From Candidatus Peregrinibacteria bacterium (GTDB lineage: Bacteria > Patescibacteriota > Gracilibacteria > UM-FILTER-43-11), in contig JAFGCT010000012.1 in the NCBI GenBank assembly GCA_016932505.1, positions 1 through 56,323 of the forward strand: a stretch of 56,323 nucleotides of DNA, written 5' to 3'. The translations under genes were made by a program, and so were the position numbers. How positions within the stretch are numbered: position 1 is the first letter of the stretch; each line of letters begins with the position of its first letter. Below the pieces are notes generated by a model. It was not told where the DNA came from. It searched no databases and saw nothing but the letters and a program-made list of their open reading frames with translations. Shown piece by piece: positions 40,330 through 47,841 of this stretch.

Positions 40330-41673
40330 TTATTTAATTTTATCCGCTAGCCCAATATATTTCGCAGGAGTTAGTTTTAGCAGATTTTCTTTGTCTTCGT
40401 CGTTGATTTTTAAAGTTTTAATGAATTCGCGCACTGATTCTTTATTAATTTCTTTTCCGCGGGTGAGCTCCTTAAGTTTTTCGTAAGCATTTGGTACTCC
40501 GTTTTTGCGCATTACAGTTTGGATGGGCTCAGCTAAAAGTGCCCAGTTATTATCCAATTCTTCTTGTATAACTTTTGTGTTCAATTCAAGTTTTAAAAGT
40601 CCTTTTAATGTTGATTTGTAGGCAAGAATACTATATCCGAATGCGATGCCAATATTACGCTGAACCGTTGAATCAGTAAGGTCTCTTTGCATTCTGCTAA
40701 TTGGTAGTTTTTCGGACATATGACGAAGTAGGGAATTGGCTAGTCCCAAATTTCCTTCTGAATTTTCAAAGTCTATTGGATTTACTTTATGAGGCATGGT
40801 TGAAGAACCAACTTCACCTTTAACAACTTTTTGCTTAAATACTCCACGACTAATATACGTCCATATATCTCTATCCATATCAATCAAAATCGTATTGAAC
40901 CTCGCCATTGTATCGTAGATTTCGGATTGAAAATCATGTGGTTCTATTTGCGGTGTATATGCATTCCAGACAAGTCCTAAGTTCTGAACAAATTTTTTGC
41001 TCAACTTAAGCCAATCTACTTTAGGGTAAGCCGATACATGAGCATTAAAATTACCAGAAGCTCCATTAATTTTTCCAAGTGTTTCTTGTTTGATTAAAGC
41101 TTTCATTTGACGTTCCAATCTCTTTGCGAAAATCAACAGCTCTTTACCAACGGTAGTTGGTGTTGCAGGCTGACCGTGAGTAAGAGAAAGCATAGCCACC
41201 TTTTTCCATTTAACGGATAGACCACTAAGGGTTTTAACTAATTCTTTCATAACAGGTAGCAAAGCATTGTTGCCAGCACCCTGAATCATAAGTGCGATTG
41301 CGAGATTGTTTATATCTTCCGATGTGCAGGCGAAGTGAATGAATTCTATATATTTCTTCATCCCTGCTTTTTCGAACTTCTCCGCAATATAATATTCAAC
41401 AGCTTTCACATCGTGATTTGTTGTTTTTTCAATAGCTTTAACTCTTTCAGCTTCTTTTTCATCGAACTTTAAAATCATATTTTCCAACACTTTCATTTCT
41501 TTGTCAGAAAAAGGAGGTAGTTCTTCTATCCCGGGTTCTGCGGAAAGCATTAATAGCCAACTTATTTCAACAATTAATCTATGTTTAATAAGTGCATATT
41601 CAGAAAAATAGGGGATTAGCTCTTCGACTTTTGAGCTATAACGACCATCGAGTGGGGAGAGTGCTGTTATCAT
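40330..41673 (-). CDS. purB: Adenylosuccinate lyase
   Basis: Splits SAICAR to AICAR and adenylosuccinate to AMP. The 447-aa fumarase/aspartase superfamily enzyme has the signature GSSTMPHKVNPIDFENSEGN (about residues 281-300), THGQPATPTT with the catalytic His (about 154-163) and TSEDINNLA near 111-119. Length and the FENSEGN form match the E. coli-type PurB. Third gene of the purC-purE-purB series, read leftward. Confidence 0.96.
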   Translation of the reverse strand: MITALSPLDGRYSSKVEELIPYFSEYALIKHRLIVEISWLLMLSAEPGIEELPPFSDKEMKVLENMILKFDEKEAERVKAIEKTTNHDVKAVEYYIAEKFEKAGMKKYIEFIHFACTSEDINNLAIALMIQGAGNNALLPVMKELVKTLSGLSVKWKKVAMLSLTHGQPATPTTVGKELLIFAKRLERQMKALIKQETLGKINGASGNFNAHVSAYPKVDWLKLSKKFVQNLGLVWNAYTPQIEPHDFQSEIYDTMARFNTILIDMDRDIWTYISRGVFKQKVVKGEVGSSTMPHKVNPIDFENSEGNLGLANSLLRHMSEKLPISRMQRDLTDSTVQRNIGIAFGYSILAYKSTLKGLLKLELNTKVIQEELDNNWALLAEPIQTVMRKNGVPNAYEKLKELTRGKEINKESVREFIKTLKINDEDKENLLKLTPAKYIGLADKIK

Positions 41674-41679
41674 AAATAT

Positions 41680-41758
41680 TTGTGATTTGTGATTTGCGAC
41701 TTGTGATTTGTGATTTAATTTTGAGTTTTATTCAAATATCACAATTTGCAAATCTAAA
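41680..41758. repeat. GATTTGT heptamers facing inverted CAAATCA-type units
   Basis: GATTTGT, GATTTGC, GACTTGT, GATTTGT, GATTTAA (about 41684-41718) face TCACAATTTGCAAATC (about 41739-41754). The pair lies between purE and purB and could fold into a long imperfect hairpin in their transcript. Confidence 0.7.
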
Positions 41759-41759
41759 A

Positions 41760-42209
41760 TTAAAACGATTCTTTTACTTCATTTATGTGCTTAGCAACAA
41801 GTTTGCGTAATCCTTTATCTGAAAGTGCTAGAATCCTGATAGCTGCCATTGCGGCATTCTGAGGATCTATGACTGTCATTGCTGGAGTATCACTTGGCAT
41901 TTGCACAGATGAATGAATGTTTGTTAAATAGTCCGCTTTATCGGTAAAAGGTGGACATGCGATTACTGGATGAATCGAGTTTGCGGCAACTACTCCAGAA
42001 AGACCGTTACTGCGTCCTGCGATTGTTATGTAGCAAATATCATCATTTGTTTTATTGAAGTCATCTACAATGCTTAAAACAAGTTCAGGCACTTTATGTG
42101 CAGAACAAACATATAGTTCGGCTTTAACACCGAATTTTTCAAGATGATCAGCTATTTTGCGAGCGTGGGTTTCGTCTGACTGACTACCCATAAGAATTGG
42201 TACTAACAT
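41760..42209 (-). CDS. purE: AIR carboxylase, class II PurE type
   Basis: Makes CAIR from AIR. The 149-aa protein begins VPILMGSQSD (PurE entry loop with Ser and Asp), has SAHKVPE (about 36-42) and AGRSNGLSGVVAANS (about 63-77). Class I PurE has GAGGAAHLPG at the latter place, whereas GRSNGL is the class II (animal-type) form, which carboxylates AIR directly with CO2 and needs no PurK. No purK was found nearby, which agrees. Sits between purC and purB, leftward. Confidence 0.9.
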   Translation of the reverse strand: MLVPILMGSQSDETHARKIADHLEKFGVKAELYVCSAHKVPELVLSIVDDFNKTNDDICYITIAGRSNGLSGVVAANSIHPVIACPPFTDKADYLTNIHSSVQMPSDTPAMTVIDPQNAAMAAIRILALSDKGLRKLVAKHINEVKESF

Positions 42210-42217
42210 AATATTTT

Positions 42218-42250
42218 GATTAAAGATTGAAAATTGAAAATTGAAGATTA
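42218..42250. repeat. ATTGAAA heptamers
   Basis: GATTAAA, GATTGAA, AATTGAA, AATTGAA, GATTAAC in 7-bp register between purC and purE. Confidence 0.65.
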
Positions 42251-43219
42251 ACCAGAGAAGTATTGATTTAGGCTTTTTTGAATTCTTTCGTGTATTGGCA
42301 TATCTGCATTGTACTTAAATTCTTTGCCAGTTAGCTTTTCATAAATATCTATATATCTATAAGAAAGTTCTTCTACTAATTCGTCTGGTGCGTCTGGTAA
42401 AACTTCATCGTTGTATGGGTCGCAGTGTTCTACGAACCAGATTCTTAAGAATTCTTTATCAAAATTCTGTGGTTCTTCACCTGCATTAAATCTTTCCTCA
42501 TATGTATCTGCAATCCAGTAGCGTGAAGAATCCGGAGTGTGAACTTCATCGGCAAGAATCACATTTCCCATTTCATCCAAACCGAATTCATATTTTGTAT
42601 CAACAAGAATAAAGCCTTTTTCTGCCGCAATTTCCTGACCTCTCTGAAAAATAGCTAATGCCGCTTTTTCAACCTTATTCCAGTTTTCTTCTGAAACAAG
42701 TCCTTTGGAAATAATTTCATCACGAGAAATCTTCGCATCGTGTTTTTCTTCTTTTGTAGTAGGTGTAATAATTGGTGTATCGAATTTCTGATTTTTTTTC
42801 ATTCCTTCGGGAAGCTGAACTCCACAGAAAAGCCTTTCACCGTTTTTGTAGTTTACCCATGCAGAAGTATCAGTTGTTCCTGTTATATAGCCTCTGACAA
42901 CTACTTCAACAGGAAGAATGGTTACTTTTTTTACAATCGCAATATTTGGGTCTGGAATTGAAATCAGGTGATTATCAATAATATCCTTTGTTTTCTCAAA
43001 CCAAAATGCGCTGAATAGATTCAATACAGATCCCTTAAATGGAACAGAAGCTAGAATTCTATCAAAAGCGGATTGCCTATCTGTTGTAACAAGAATGTAC
43101 TTACCGTCTTTTTCATAAGTATCGCGTACTTTACCTTTATAAACGCTATTTACTCCTTGAAAATCAGTTTTGGTTAATGTGTTTTTAAGATTAGCTTTTA
43201 TAATAGCTCTGTCGGGCAT
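42248..43219 (-). CDS. purC: SAICAR synthetase
   Basis: Joins CAIR and aspartate. The 323-aa enzyme shows the conserved YKGKVRDTYE near residue 27, TTDRQSAFDRILASVPFKG (about 45-63), EVVVRGYITGTTDTSAW (about 108-124) and VDTKYEFGLDE (about 208-218). It is longer than the E. coli form (237 aa) and nearer the 300-aa fungal-type length. With purE and purB downstream on one strand it provides the three successive steps AIR to AICAR. No other purine genes appear in the window. Confidence 0.96.
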   Translation of the reverse strand: MPDRAIIKANLKNTLTKTDFQGVNSVYKGKVRDTYEKDGKYILVTTDRQSAFDRILASVPFKGSVLNLFSAFWFEKTKDIIDNHLISIPDPNIAIVKKVTILPVEVVVRGYITGTTDTSAWVNYKNGERLFCGVQLPEGMKKNQKFDTPIITPTTKEEKHDAKISRDEIISKGLVSEENWNKVEKAALAIFQRGQEIAAEKGFILVDTKYEFGLDEMGNVILADEVHTPDSSRYWIADTYEERFNAGEEPQNFDKEFLRIWFVEHCDPYNDEVLPDAPDELVEELSYRYIDIYEKLTGKEFKYNADMPIHERIQKSLNQYFSG

Positions 43220-43400
43220 GATTTTATTTTATTAAAAATTAAAATTATGAATATATGGATTAGTAATCTTAATCTTATCAAATTATATGGTGATAAGGGA
43301 AATTTTTTTTCGCGTGTGTGTTTTTCCCCTCATTTATTCCTTATGGGGTAAGAGGGTAAGTAATAAGAGGGAAGAAAAGAATTATAACAAGAAAAGAAAA

Positions 43401-43437
43401 GATTTCTGATTTGTGATTTTTGATTTCTGATTTATCA
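43401..43437. repeat. GATTTCT heptamer array
   Basis: GATTTCT, GATTTGT, GATTTTT, GATTTCT, GATTTAT in exact 7-bp register ahead of the M24 peptidase gene. Confidence 0.8.
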
Positions 43438-43460
43438 TAAAGTTGAATTAATTTACAAAT

Positions 43461-44504
43461 ATGAATCGAATCAAAAAACTTCAAAAACAGTTGTCAGGGC
43501 AAAAATTTAGCTCTGTGCTAATTACCAAACCAGAGAATATATATTATTTAAGCGGGTTTACGGGGTCTAACGGGATCCTTTATATAACTGCCTCTAAGGC
43601 GACTCTTATTACGGATTTTCGATATTTCACTGTCGCTAAAAAACAATTGCCTAAGGGGGTTGATGTTTTTGATCAGAAGGAAGGGGTGGGAAAGTTAATT
43701 AAAGCAAAATCAGTAGGGTTTGAGGAATGTCATATTACTGTTGTTAAACTTAGAGCGTTAAAGAAGTCACTTAAAGGAGTTAAATTTCTTCCATCGGATT
43801 ATTTAGTTGAAAGAATGAGGATGATAAAGGATAAGTCGGAAATTCAGATAATTAGAAAAGGTGTGAGGATTGCGGATGAATGTCTTAGAAGATTTATTAA
43901 GACTGTTAAAGTCGGTCAAAGTGAAGATGAGATGGAATGGAATTTGCTTTCAATTGCTCGCAATTTGGGGGCTGATGATTTTTCATTTCCTCCGATTATC
44001 TGTTTTGGGAAAAACACAGCAGATGTTCATCATCAAAAAGAAGACAATAAGCTTAAAAAAGGAGAAAGTATATTGGTTGACTTTGGCATAAAATATAAAG
44101 GGTATTGCACGGATATGACTAGGATGATTAGGGGCAAATCAAAAGTCAAATCAAAGGATGTTGAACAAAAAATGTATTCAATAGTTTTGGAGGCAAATCT
44201 TACTGCAATTAGAGCTATAAAAGTTGGTAAAAAACTTTCGGAAGTAGATAGAGCAGCTAGATTGGTAATTGAAAAAGCTGGTTATGGTAAATACTTTGGT
44301 CATTCAACTGGGCATGGGGTTGGTTTAAAAATCCACGAAGCTCCAAATGTATCAGAGTTATCTAAGGAAATTGTTAAGCCTGGAATGGTTTTTACAATTG
44401 AGCCAGGTATATATATAGAGGGTGTTGGGGGAGTAAGGATTGAGGATATGGTTTATATCGATAGTAAGGGGAAGGTGGAAGTACTGACGGGATTTGGTAA
44501 ATGA
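43461..44504 (+). CDS. M24-family Xaa-Pro aminopeptidase
   Basis: A cytosolic metallopeptidase (347 aa) removing residues before proline. The N-terminal creatinase-like domain (1-130) is followed by the pita-bread domain with the five metal ligands: VDFGIKYKGYCTDMTRM (Asp pair near 205 and 216), GHSTGHGVGLKIHEAP (His about 280), FTIEPGIYIEG (Glu) and GGVRIEDMV (Glu). Layout and length fit PepQ/YpdF-type enzymes. The UGA stop agrees with the standard code. A palindromic element follows. Confidence 0.92.
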   Translation: MNRIKKLQKQLSGQKFSSVLITKPENIYYLSGFTGSNGILYITASKATLITDFRYFTVAKKQLPKGVDVFDQKEGVGKLIKAKSVGFEECHITVVKLRALKKSLKGVKFLPSDYLVERMRMIKDKSEIQIIRKGVRIADECLRRFIKTVKVGQSEDEMEWNLLSIARNLGADDFSFPPIICFGKNTADVHHQKEDNKLKKGESILVDFGIKYKGYCTDMTRMIRGKSKVKSKDVEQKMYSIVLEANLTAIRAIKVGKKLSEVDRAARLVIEKAGYGKYFGHSTGHGVGLKIHEAPNVSELSKEIVKPGMVFTIEPGIYIEGVGGVRIEDMVYIDSKGKVEVLTGFGK

Positions 44505-44509
44505 GTACT

Positions 44510-44648
44510 GGGTAATTGAACCCCCTTTATATTTTATTTATTAATTCATCATCCCCCTTATCAAGGGGAAGTATTTTGAAATTAATAGTTCATATTAAAT
44601 ACTAAATGTAATCCCCCTGATAAAGGGGTCTAGGGGATTCAATTACCC
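44510..44648. mobile_element. Inverted-repeat element with CCCC/GGGG hairpins
   Basis: GGGTAATTGAA (44510-44520) and TTCAATTACCC (44638-44648) are exact inverse ends followed by C- or G-tracts. Inside are two hairpins, CCCCTTATCAAGGGG (44553-44567) and CCCCTGATAAAGGGG (44615-44629), with inverted inner words. A smaller similar palindrome, ATCCCCTTAAAAAGGG, is at 2299-2314. It has no coding capacity and resembles short non-autonomous palindromic elements; it occupies the whole spacer. Confidence 0.65.
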
Positions 44649-44700
44649 AAATCTCATTTTTTACTATGAACTACTTTTTTATTCACGCAAGACTAAAAAC

Positions 44701-44728
44701 TTGCGGTATTTTTTTATATAGGTATAAT
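44701..44728 (+). promoter_or_regulatory. Promoter of the 3D/PG-binding gene
   Basis: TTGCGG (44701-44706), 16 bp, TATAAT (44723-44728). An in-frame ATG at 44727 overlaps the -10 and cannot be transcribed; this settles the start at 44757. Confidence 0.7.
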
Positions 44729-44756
44729 GACAAGATTTTTCCCTCCACGGAAAAAC

Positions 44757-46235
44757 ATGAAAAAACAAATACAAAAAATCATTGGCGTTATAATATTGCT
44801 CTTACAAATTCTTACCGCAGCTCCTTCTGTTTTAGGTCAGGATACTCCGGGTGAGAAAAAACTTATGCTGATAACAGGTTATTATTCTCCGTTACCCAAT
44901 CAGTCATATTATGTAAGAGGAAGTTACGAAGCTGACGTTCGGTTAAACGGGCGTGGTACAAATGGTGCAGATGGTACAGAGGTATATACAGGTATGCTAG
45001 CTGCTCCAAAAACATATGCATTCGGAACAAGGGTAAAAATACCTGGTCTTGGCGTTGGTGAAGTTCATGATCGTGGCGGAGCTATTGTAGCGAGATCAAA
45101 TTACGATAGAATCGACATATGGATGGGTAAGGGTGAAGAGGGACTTGCAAGGGCTCTTAATTGGGGCGCTCGTTTTGTTGAATGTGAAGTATATAGGAAT
45201 CCTGAACAGGTTGAACCAGGCCTTAGTTTTGGTTGGGTTGGCAATAAATTGCCTGAATCTGTTGAAAATAAATTAAGAAACAAAACAATTCAAAATCCAC
45301 AGGTATTCAGTAAGCCAATTCAGGAATCTAACAACGCTGATATAAAGGAGTTACAGGAAGCTTTGATAATGTTTGGTTATTACCATGGAGCAATCGATGG
45401 AAACTATGATGATAAAACACGGGAGGCTGTTTTGACATTCCAGCTTGCAGAAGGTGTTATAAGTAATAAAAATGATGCCGGTGCAGGGAATTTTGGACCA
45501 AAAACTCAGGAAACTTTAAAAAGAGTATTGGAGGATTATAATTCCGAGATTATCAATGAACTTGAAAGACTTCAGGCTAACAGAGAAATGCTAATCGCTA
45601 ATTTAGGTAAGATGTCGAGTGGCGAAGATGTGGTAAATCTTCAGCTTATGCTTTGGGAAATTGGGTATTATTTAGGACCGTTGGATGGAGCTTATGATGA
45701 AAAAACCATTAATGCTGTTTATAACTTCCAGTTAGATTTTGGTGTTGTACAAAATGAATGGACTACTGGTGCAGGTTATTATGGTAAACAGACTCATTCT
45801 GCTTTATATAATGCGGTAGAGAAAAAGATGGAAGTTGTAAGGACTTATCCTAGGGAAATGCAGATATGGGTTCCGGCAAAAAAAGATTTACCAATGATTG
45901 CTACTTTGCAAGTTGAACCAGTAGCTTTAGAAAGACAAGAATTACACTTTTCATCCGACCTTATGAACAAAAAACTTGTTCATTCCTCCGCTCTGGTCGG
46001 AATGACGATTTCAACTGATCTTAGCTTAAATGATAAGGGTGAAGAAGTTGTAAAATTGCAAGATATCCTTATTAAAGAAGGTTTTCTTTCTGCTGGGCTT
46101 AATACTGGTTATTACGGTAATCAAACCAAAACTGCCGTACTTAAATATCAATTACAAAAGGGCATTGTTAATTCGGAATTCGATGCTGGAGCTGGGCGCG
46201 TTGGACCTCAGACACGTGCGACATTAAACTCATAA
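44757..46235 (+). CDS. Secreted 3D-domain protein with three peptidoglycan-binding repeats
   Basis: A 492-aa exported protein. A signal peptide (MKKQIQKIIGVIILLLQILTA, cleavage near residue 24-28) leads to a double-psi beta-barrel of the 3D/RlpA kind (about 38-145), with TYAFGTRVKIPGLG and VHDRGGAI, then WMGKGEEGLARALNWG. Three PG_binding_1-like repeats follow at about 191-256, 287-348 and 424-492, each with LQ..L...GYY.G..DG.YD..T..AV..FQ and a closing GAG..G..T...L. In Firmicutes such domains sit in lytic enzymes; here a cell-wall remodelling role is likely. Some repeats start N-terminal to a LxxL..ALYN linker. Confidence 0.9.
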   Translation: MKKQIQKIIGVIILLLQILTAAPSVLGQDTPGEKKLMLITGYYSPLPNQSYYVRGSYEADVRLNGRGTNGADGTEVYTGMLAAPKTYAFGTRVKIPGLGVGEVHDRGGAIVARSNYDRIDIWMGKGEEGLARALNWGARFVECEVYRNPEQVEPGLSFGWVGNKLPESVENKLRNKTIQNPQVFSKPIQESNNADIKELQEALIMFGYYHGAIDGNYDDKTREAVLTFQLAEGVISNKNDAGAGNFGPKTQETLKRVLEDYNSEIINELERLQANREMLIANLGKMSSGEDVVNLQLMLWEIGYYLGPLDGAYDEKTINAVYNFQLDFGVVQNEWTTGAGYYGKQTHSALYNAVEKKMEVVRTYPREMQIWVPAKKDLPMIATLQVEPVALERQELHFSSDLMNKKLVHSSALVGMTISTDLSLNDKGEEVVKLQDILIKEGFLSAGLNTGYYGNQTKTAVLKYQLQKGIVNSEFDAGAGRVGPQTRATLNS

Positions 46236-46260
46236 TAAATATTTTTAAGAGCAATATTTA

Positions 46261-46295
46261 ACCAAAAAGGCCCGCTACTGCGGAGCCTTTTTGGT
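46261..46295. terminator. Terminator after the 3D/PG-binding gene
   Basis: ACCAAAAAGGC pairs with GCCTTTTTGGT around CCGC...GCGG, giving a long perfect stem with A/T tracts; works in either direction. Confidence 0.85.
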
Positions 46296-46300
46296 AATGA

Positions 46301-46328
46301 CCAAAATCCAAGCTCCAAGCTCCAAAGC
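46301..46328. repeat. CCAAGCT heptamers
   Basis: CCAAAAT, CCAAGCT, CCAAGCT, CCAAAGC in 7-bp register. Confidence 0.65.
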
Positions 46329-46330
46329 AA

Positions 46331-46359
46331 TTGACAAATATTTATTATACTGATATAGT
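46331..46359 (+). promoter_or_regulatory. Promoter of the 46389 gene
   Basis: TTGACA (46331-46336), 17 bp, TATAGT (46354-46359), TGA extended -10. ATG 30 bp downstream. Confidence 0.7.
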
Positions 46360-46388
46360 TGCTTACTAAATATTAAAATTCTATTAAA

Positions 46389-46673
46389 ATGTCTGAAAAA
46401 CTATTAAGTAACGATACTTCTACACCAACAGAGCAAGAGAAAAGAAAACCAACTCTTGAGGAACAGTTAGCAGCAAGAAGAGATAAAAGTTTGCTTTTTA
46501 AACCTTCAGCACCTGTGGATACAAGTGAACAATTAAGAGATGCCGTTAGAAATGCTATGCAACGAGGAAAAGCTACTAGAGAAAGACAGGAAGTAGAGAG
46601 AAGAAGGACAATGAGGAAAATAGGAGAAGAATTACAAGTTGAATCTGGTAATACTGAACAGCCGGAAGCTTAG
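46389..46673 (+). CDS. Small charged protein (94 aa)
   Basis: Unrecognised. It is highly charged and probably disordered or helical: TPTEQEKRKPTLEEQLAARRDK, a Pro/Ala stretch, then an Arg/Glu-rich helix (RGKATRERQEVERRRTMRK). No Cys, membrane helix or signal. A strong promoter close to the start supports expression. It may bind nucleic acid through the Arg-rich helix, but that is only a suggestion from composition. prmC follows 69 bp later. Confidence 0.6.
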   Translation: MSEKLLSNDTSTPTEQEKRKPTLEEQLAARRDKSLLFKPSAPVDTSEQLRDAVRNAMQRGKATRERQEVERRRTMRKIGEELQVESGNTEQPEA

Positions 46674-46730
46674 TTAATTTTTTTTCATTTATTCCACCTC
46701 AGCGGATTTACAACATTTTTCAATTATGCT

Positions 46731-46736
46731 TATAAT
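46731..46736 (+). promoter_or_regulatory. -10 box very close to prmC (possible leaderless mRNA)
   Basis: TATAAT at 46731-46736 lies 6 bp before the prmC ATG at 46743. A start at the usual distance would coincide with the ATG, giving a leaderless message. No clear -35. Confidence 0.45.
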
Positions 46737-46742
46737 TGATTT

Positions 46743-47633
46743 ATGATTATTAAAGATGCACTTCGTTGGGCTCACGAGTTCCTATTGTTATCATCCAATT
46801 CTGCAAGGCTGGATGCGGAGATTCTTTTGTCTTATATATTAAATCGTCCGATGACCTTTTTGCTTGCACATGATGATAGCGAGATTGGCTATTTTAAGTT
46901 ACGTAAATTTAAAAATTTAGTCGAAAAGAGGAAAGGGGGGATTCCTGTTGCCTATTTAACTGGTCATAGGGAATTTTATGGGTTGGAGTTTGAGGTTAAT
47001 AAGAATGTTTTGGTACCACGACCGGATACGGAAATACTTGTTGATTCCGTCATCTCGTATTTAAAACTCGAAGAACAAAGAACGAAGCTCAAAAAAAATC
47101 ACAAATCACAAATCACAAATCACAAATCACAAATTCTCTTGGATGTTGGCACTGGTTCTGCTTGTATTCCAATTTCAATTCTCAAAAATGTTCCCGAAAT
47201 CCAGGCTATTGTAACGGATATAAGCGGGTCAGCTATTAAAGTTGCAAAGCGGAATATTTCAAAGTATAAATTAAAAAGTCGGATTGATATTATTAAATCT
47301 GACTTAATCGCTAGTATTCCTATTCAGTTATTAAAAGATAAACAAGTTATTCTAACGGCTAATCTTCCTTATATACCAGAACAGTTCCAAATTGATCCAT
47401 CCACTAAATTTGAACCTTCTGTTGCGCTTTATGGTGGGGAAGACGGTTTGGATATCTACAAACGTTTAATCAAGCAACTTGAAGAAAATGATATTAAGCC
47501 AATAGCAATGTTTTTTGAATTGTTTGAATTTCAGGCTGCAGCACTTTGCGCGAATATGCCTGATTATAAGCTAAAATTAACGGAAGATATGACAGGGGAG
47601 GCACGTTTAATTATGTTGGAAAGAAATATTTGA
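46743..47633 (+). CDS. prmC: Release factor glutamine methyltransferase PrmC
   Basis: Methylates the GGQ glutamine of release factors RF1/RF2. The 296-aa protein has the N-terminal helical domain (to about 95), AYLTGHREFYGLEFEVN near 74-90, VLVPRPDTE (about 91-99), SAM motif LLDVGTGSACIPI (132-144) and motif IV ANLPYIPEQF (about 216-225). The usual motif is NPPY; here it is NLPY. Between PRPDTE and the SAM motif lies an insertion, about residues 108-131, encoded by heptamer DNA repeats and absent from typical PrmC. The stop is UGA. Confidence 0.92.
   Translation: MIIKDALRWAHEFLLLSSNSARLDAEILLSYILNRPMTFLLAHDDSEIGYFKLRKFKNLVEKRKGGIPVAYLTGHREFYGLEFEVNKNVLVPRPDTEILVDSVISYLKLEEQRTKLKKNHKSQITNHKSQILLDVGTGSACIPISILKNVPEIQAIVTDISGSAIKVAKRNISKYKLKSRIDIIKSDLIASIPIQLLKDKQVILTANLPYIPEQFQIDPSTKFEPSVALYGGEDGLDIYKRLIKQLEENDIKPIAMFFELFEFQAAALCANMPDYKLKLTEDMTGEARLIMLERNI
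47078..47134 (+). repeat. Heptamer array inside the prmC coding sequence
   Basis: AGAACAA, AGAACGA, AGCTCAA and then five perfect CACAAAT units (47100-47134). Three units make 21 bp, so the reading frame cycles and the peptide repeats every seven residues (NHKSQIT NHKSQI). It falls in a loop between conserved blocks, so function may be kept. Confidence 0.85.
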
Positions 47634-47661
47634 GAATTGTGATTTGAGATTTGTGAATCGG
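47634..47661. repeat. GATTTGT-type heptamers after prmC
   Basis: GAATTGT, GATTTGA, GATTTGT, GAATCGG in 7-bp register. Confidence 0.6.
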
Positions 47662-47731
47662 GAAATATAATTTATAAATATTTTTCCCCTTGATAAGGTG
47701 CTTTTTTATGGTGAAATCACATCTATAACCC

Positions 47732-47760
47732 TTGAGTTTTTGGCTTATTTTTGCTATAAT
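47732..47760 (+). promoter_or_regulatory. Promoter of the surface-protein gene
   Basis: TTGAGT (47732-47737), 17 bp, TATAAT (47755-47760), TGC extended -10. Leader about 75 nt, ending in CAAATAT heptamers. Confidence 0.7.
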
Positions 47761-47811
47761 ATAATGATTATCTTTGAAATTCGAAAATAATTAATCGAAA
47801 CCCGAAGAAAT

Positions 47812-47840
47812 ATCAAATTTCAAATATCAAATATCAAAAT
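47812..47840. repeat. CAAATAT heptamers just before the surface-protein start
   Basis: CAAATTT, CAAATAT, CAAATAT, CAAAATA in 7-bp register, ending at the ATG of the next gene. Confidence 0.7.
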
Positions 47841-47841
47841 A

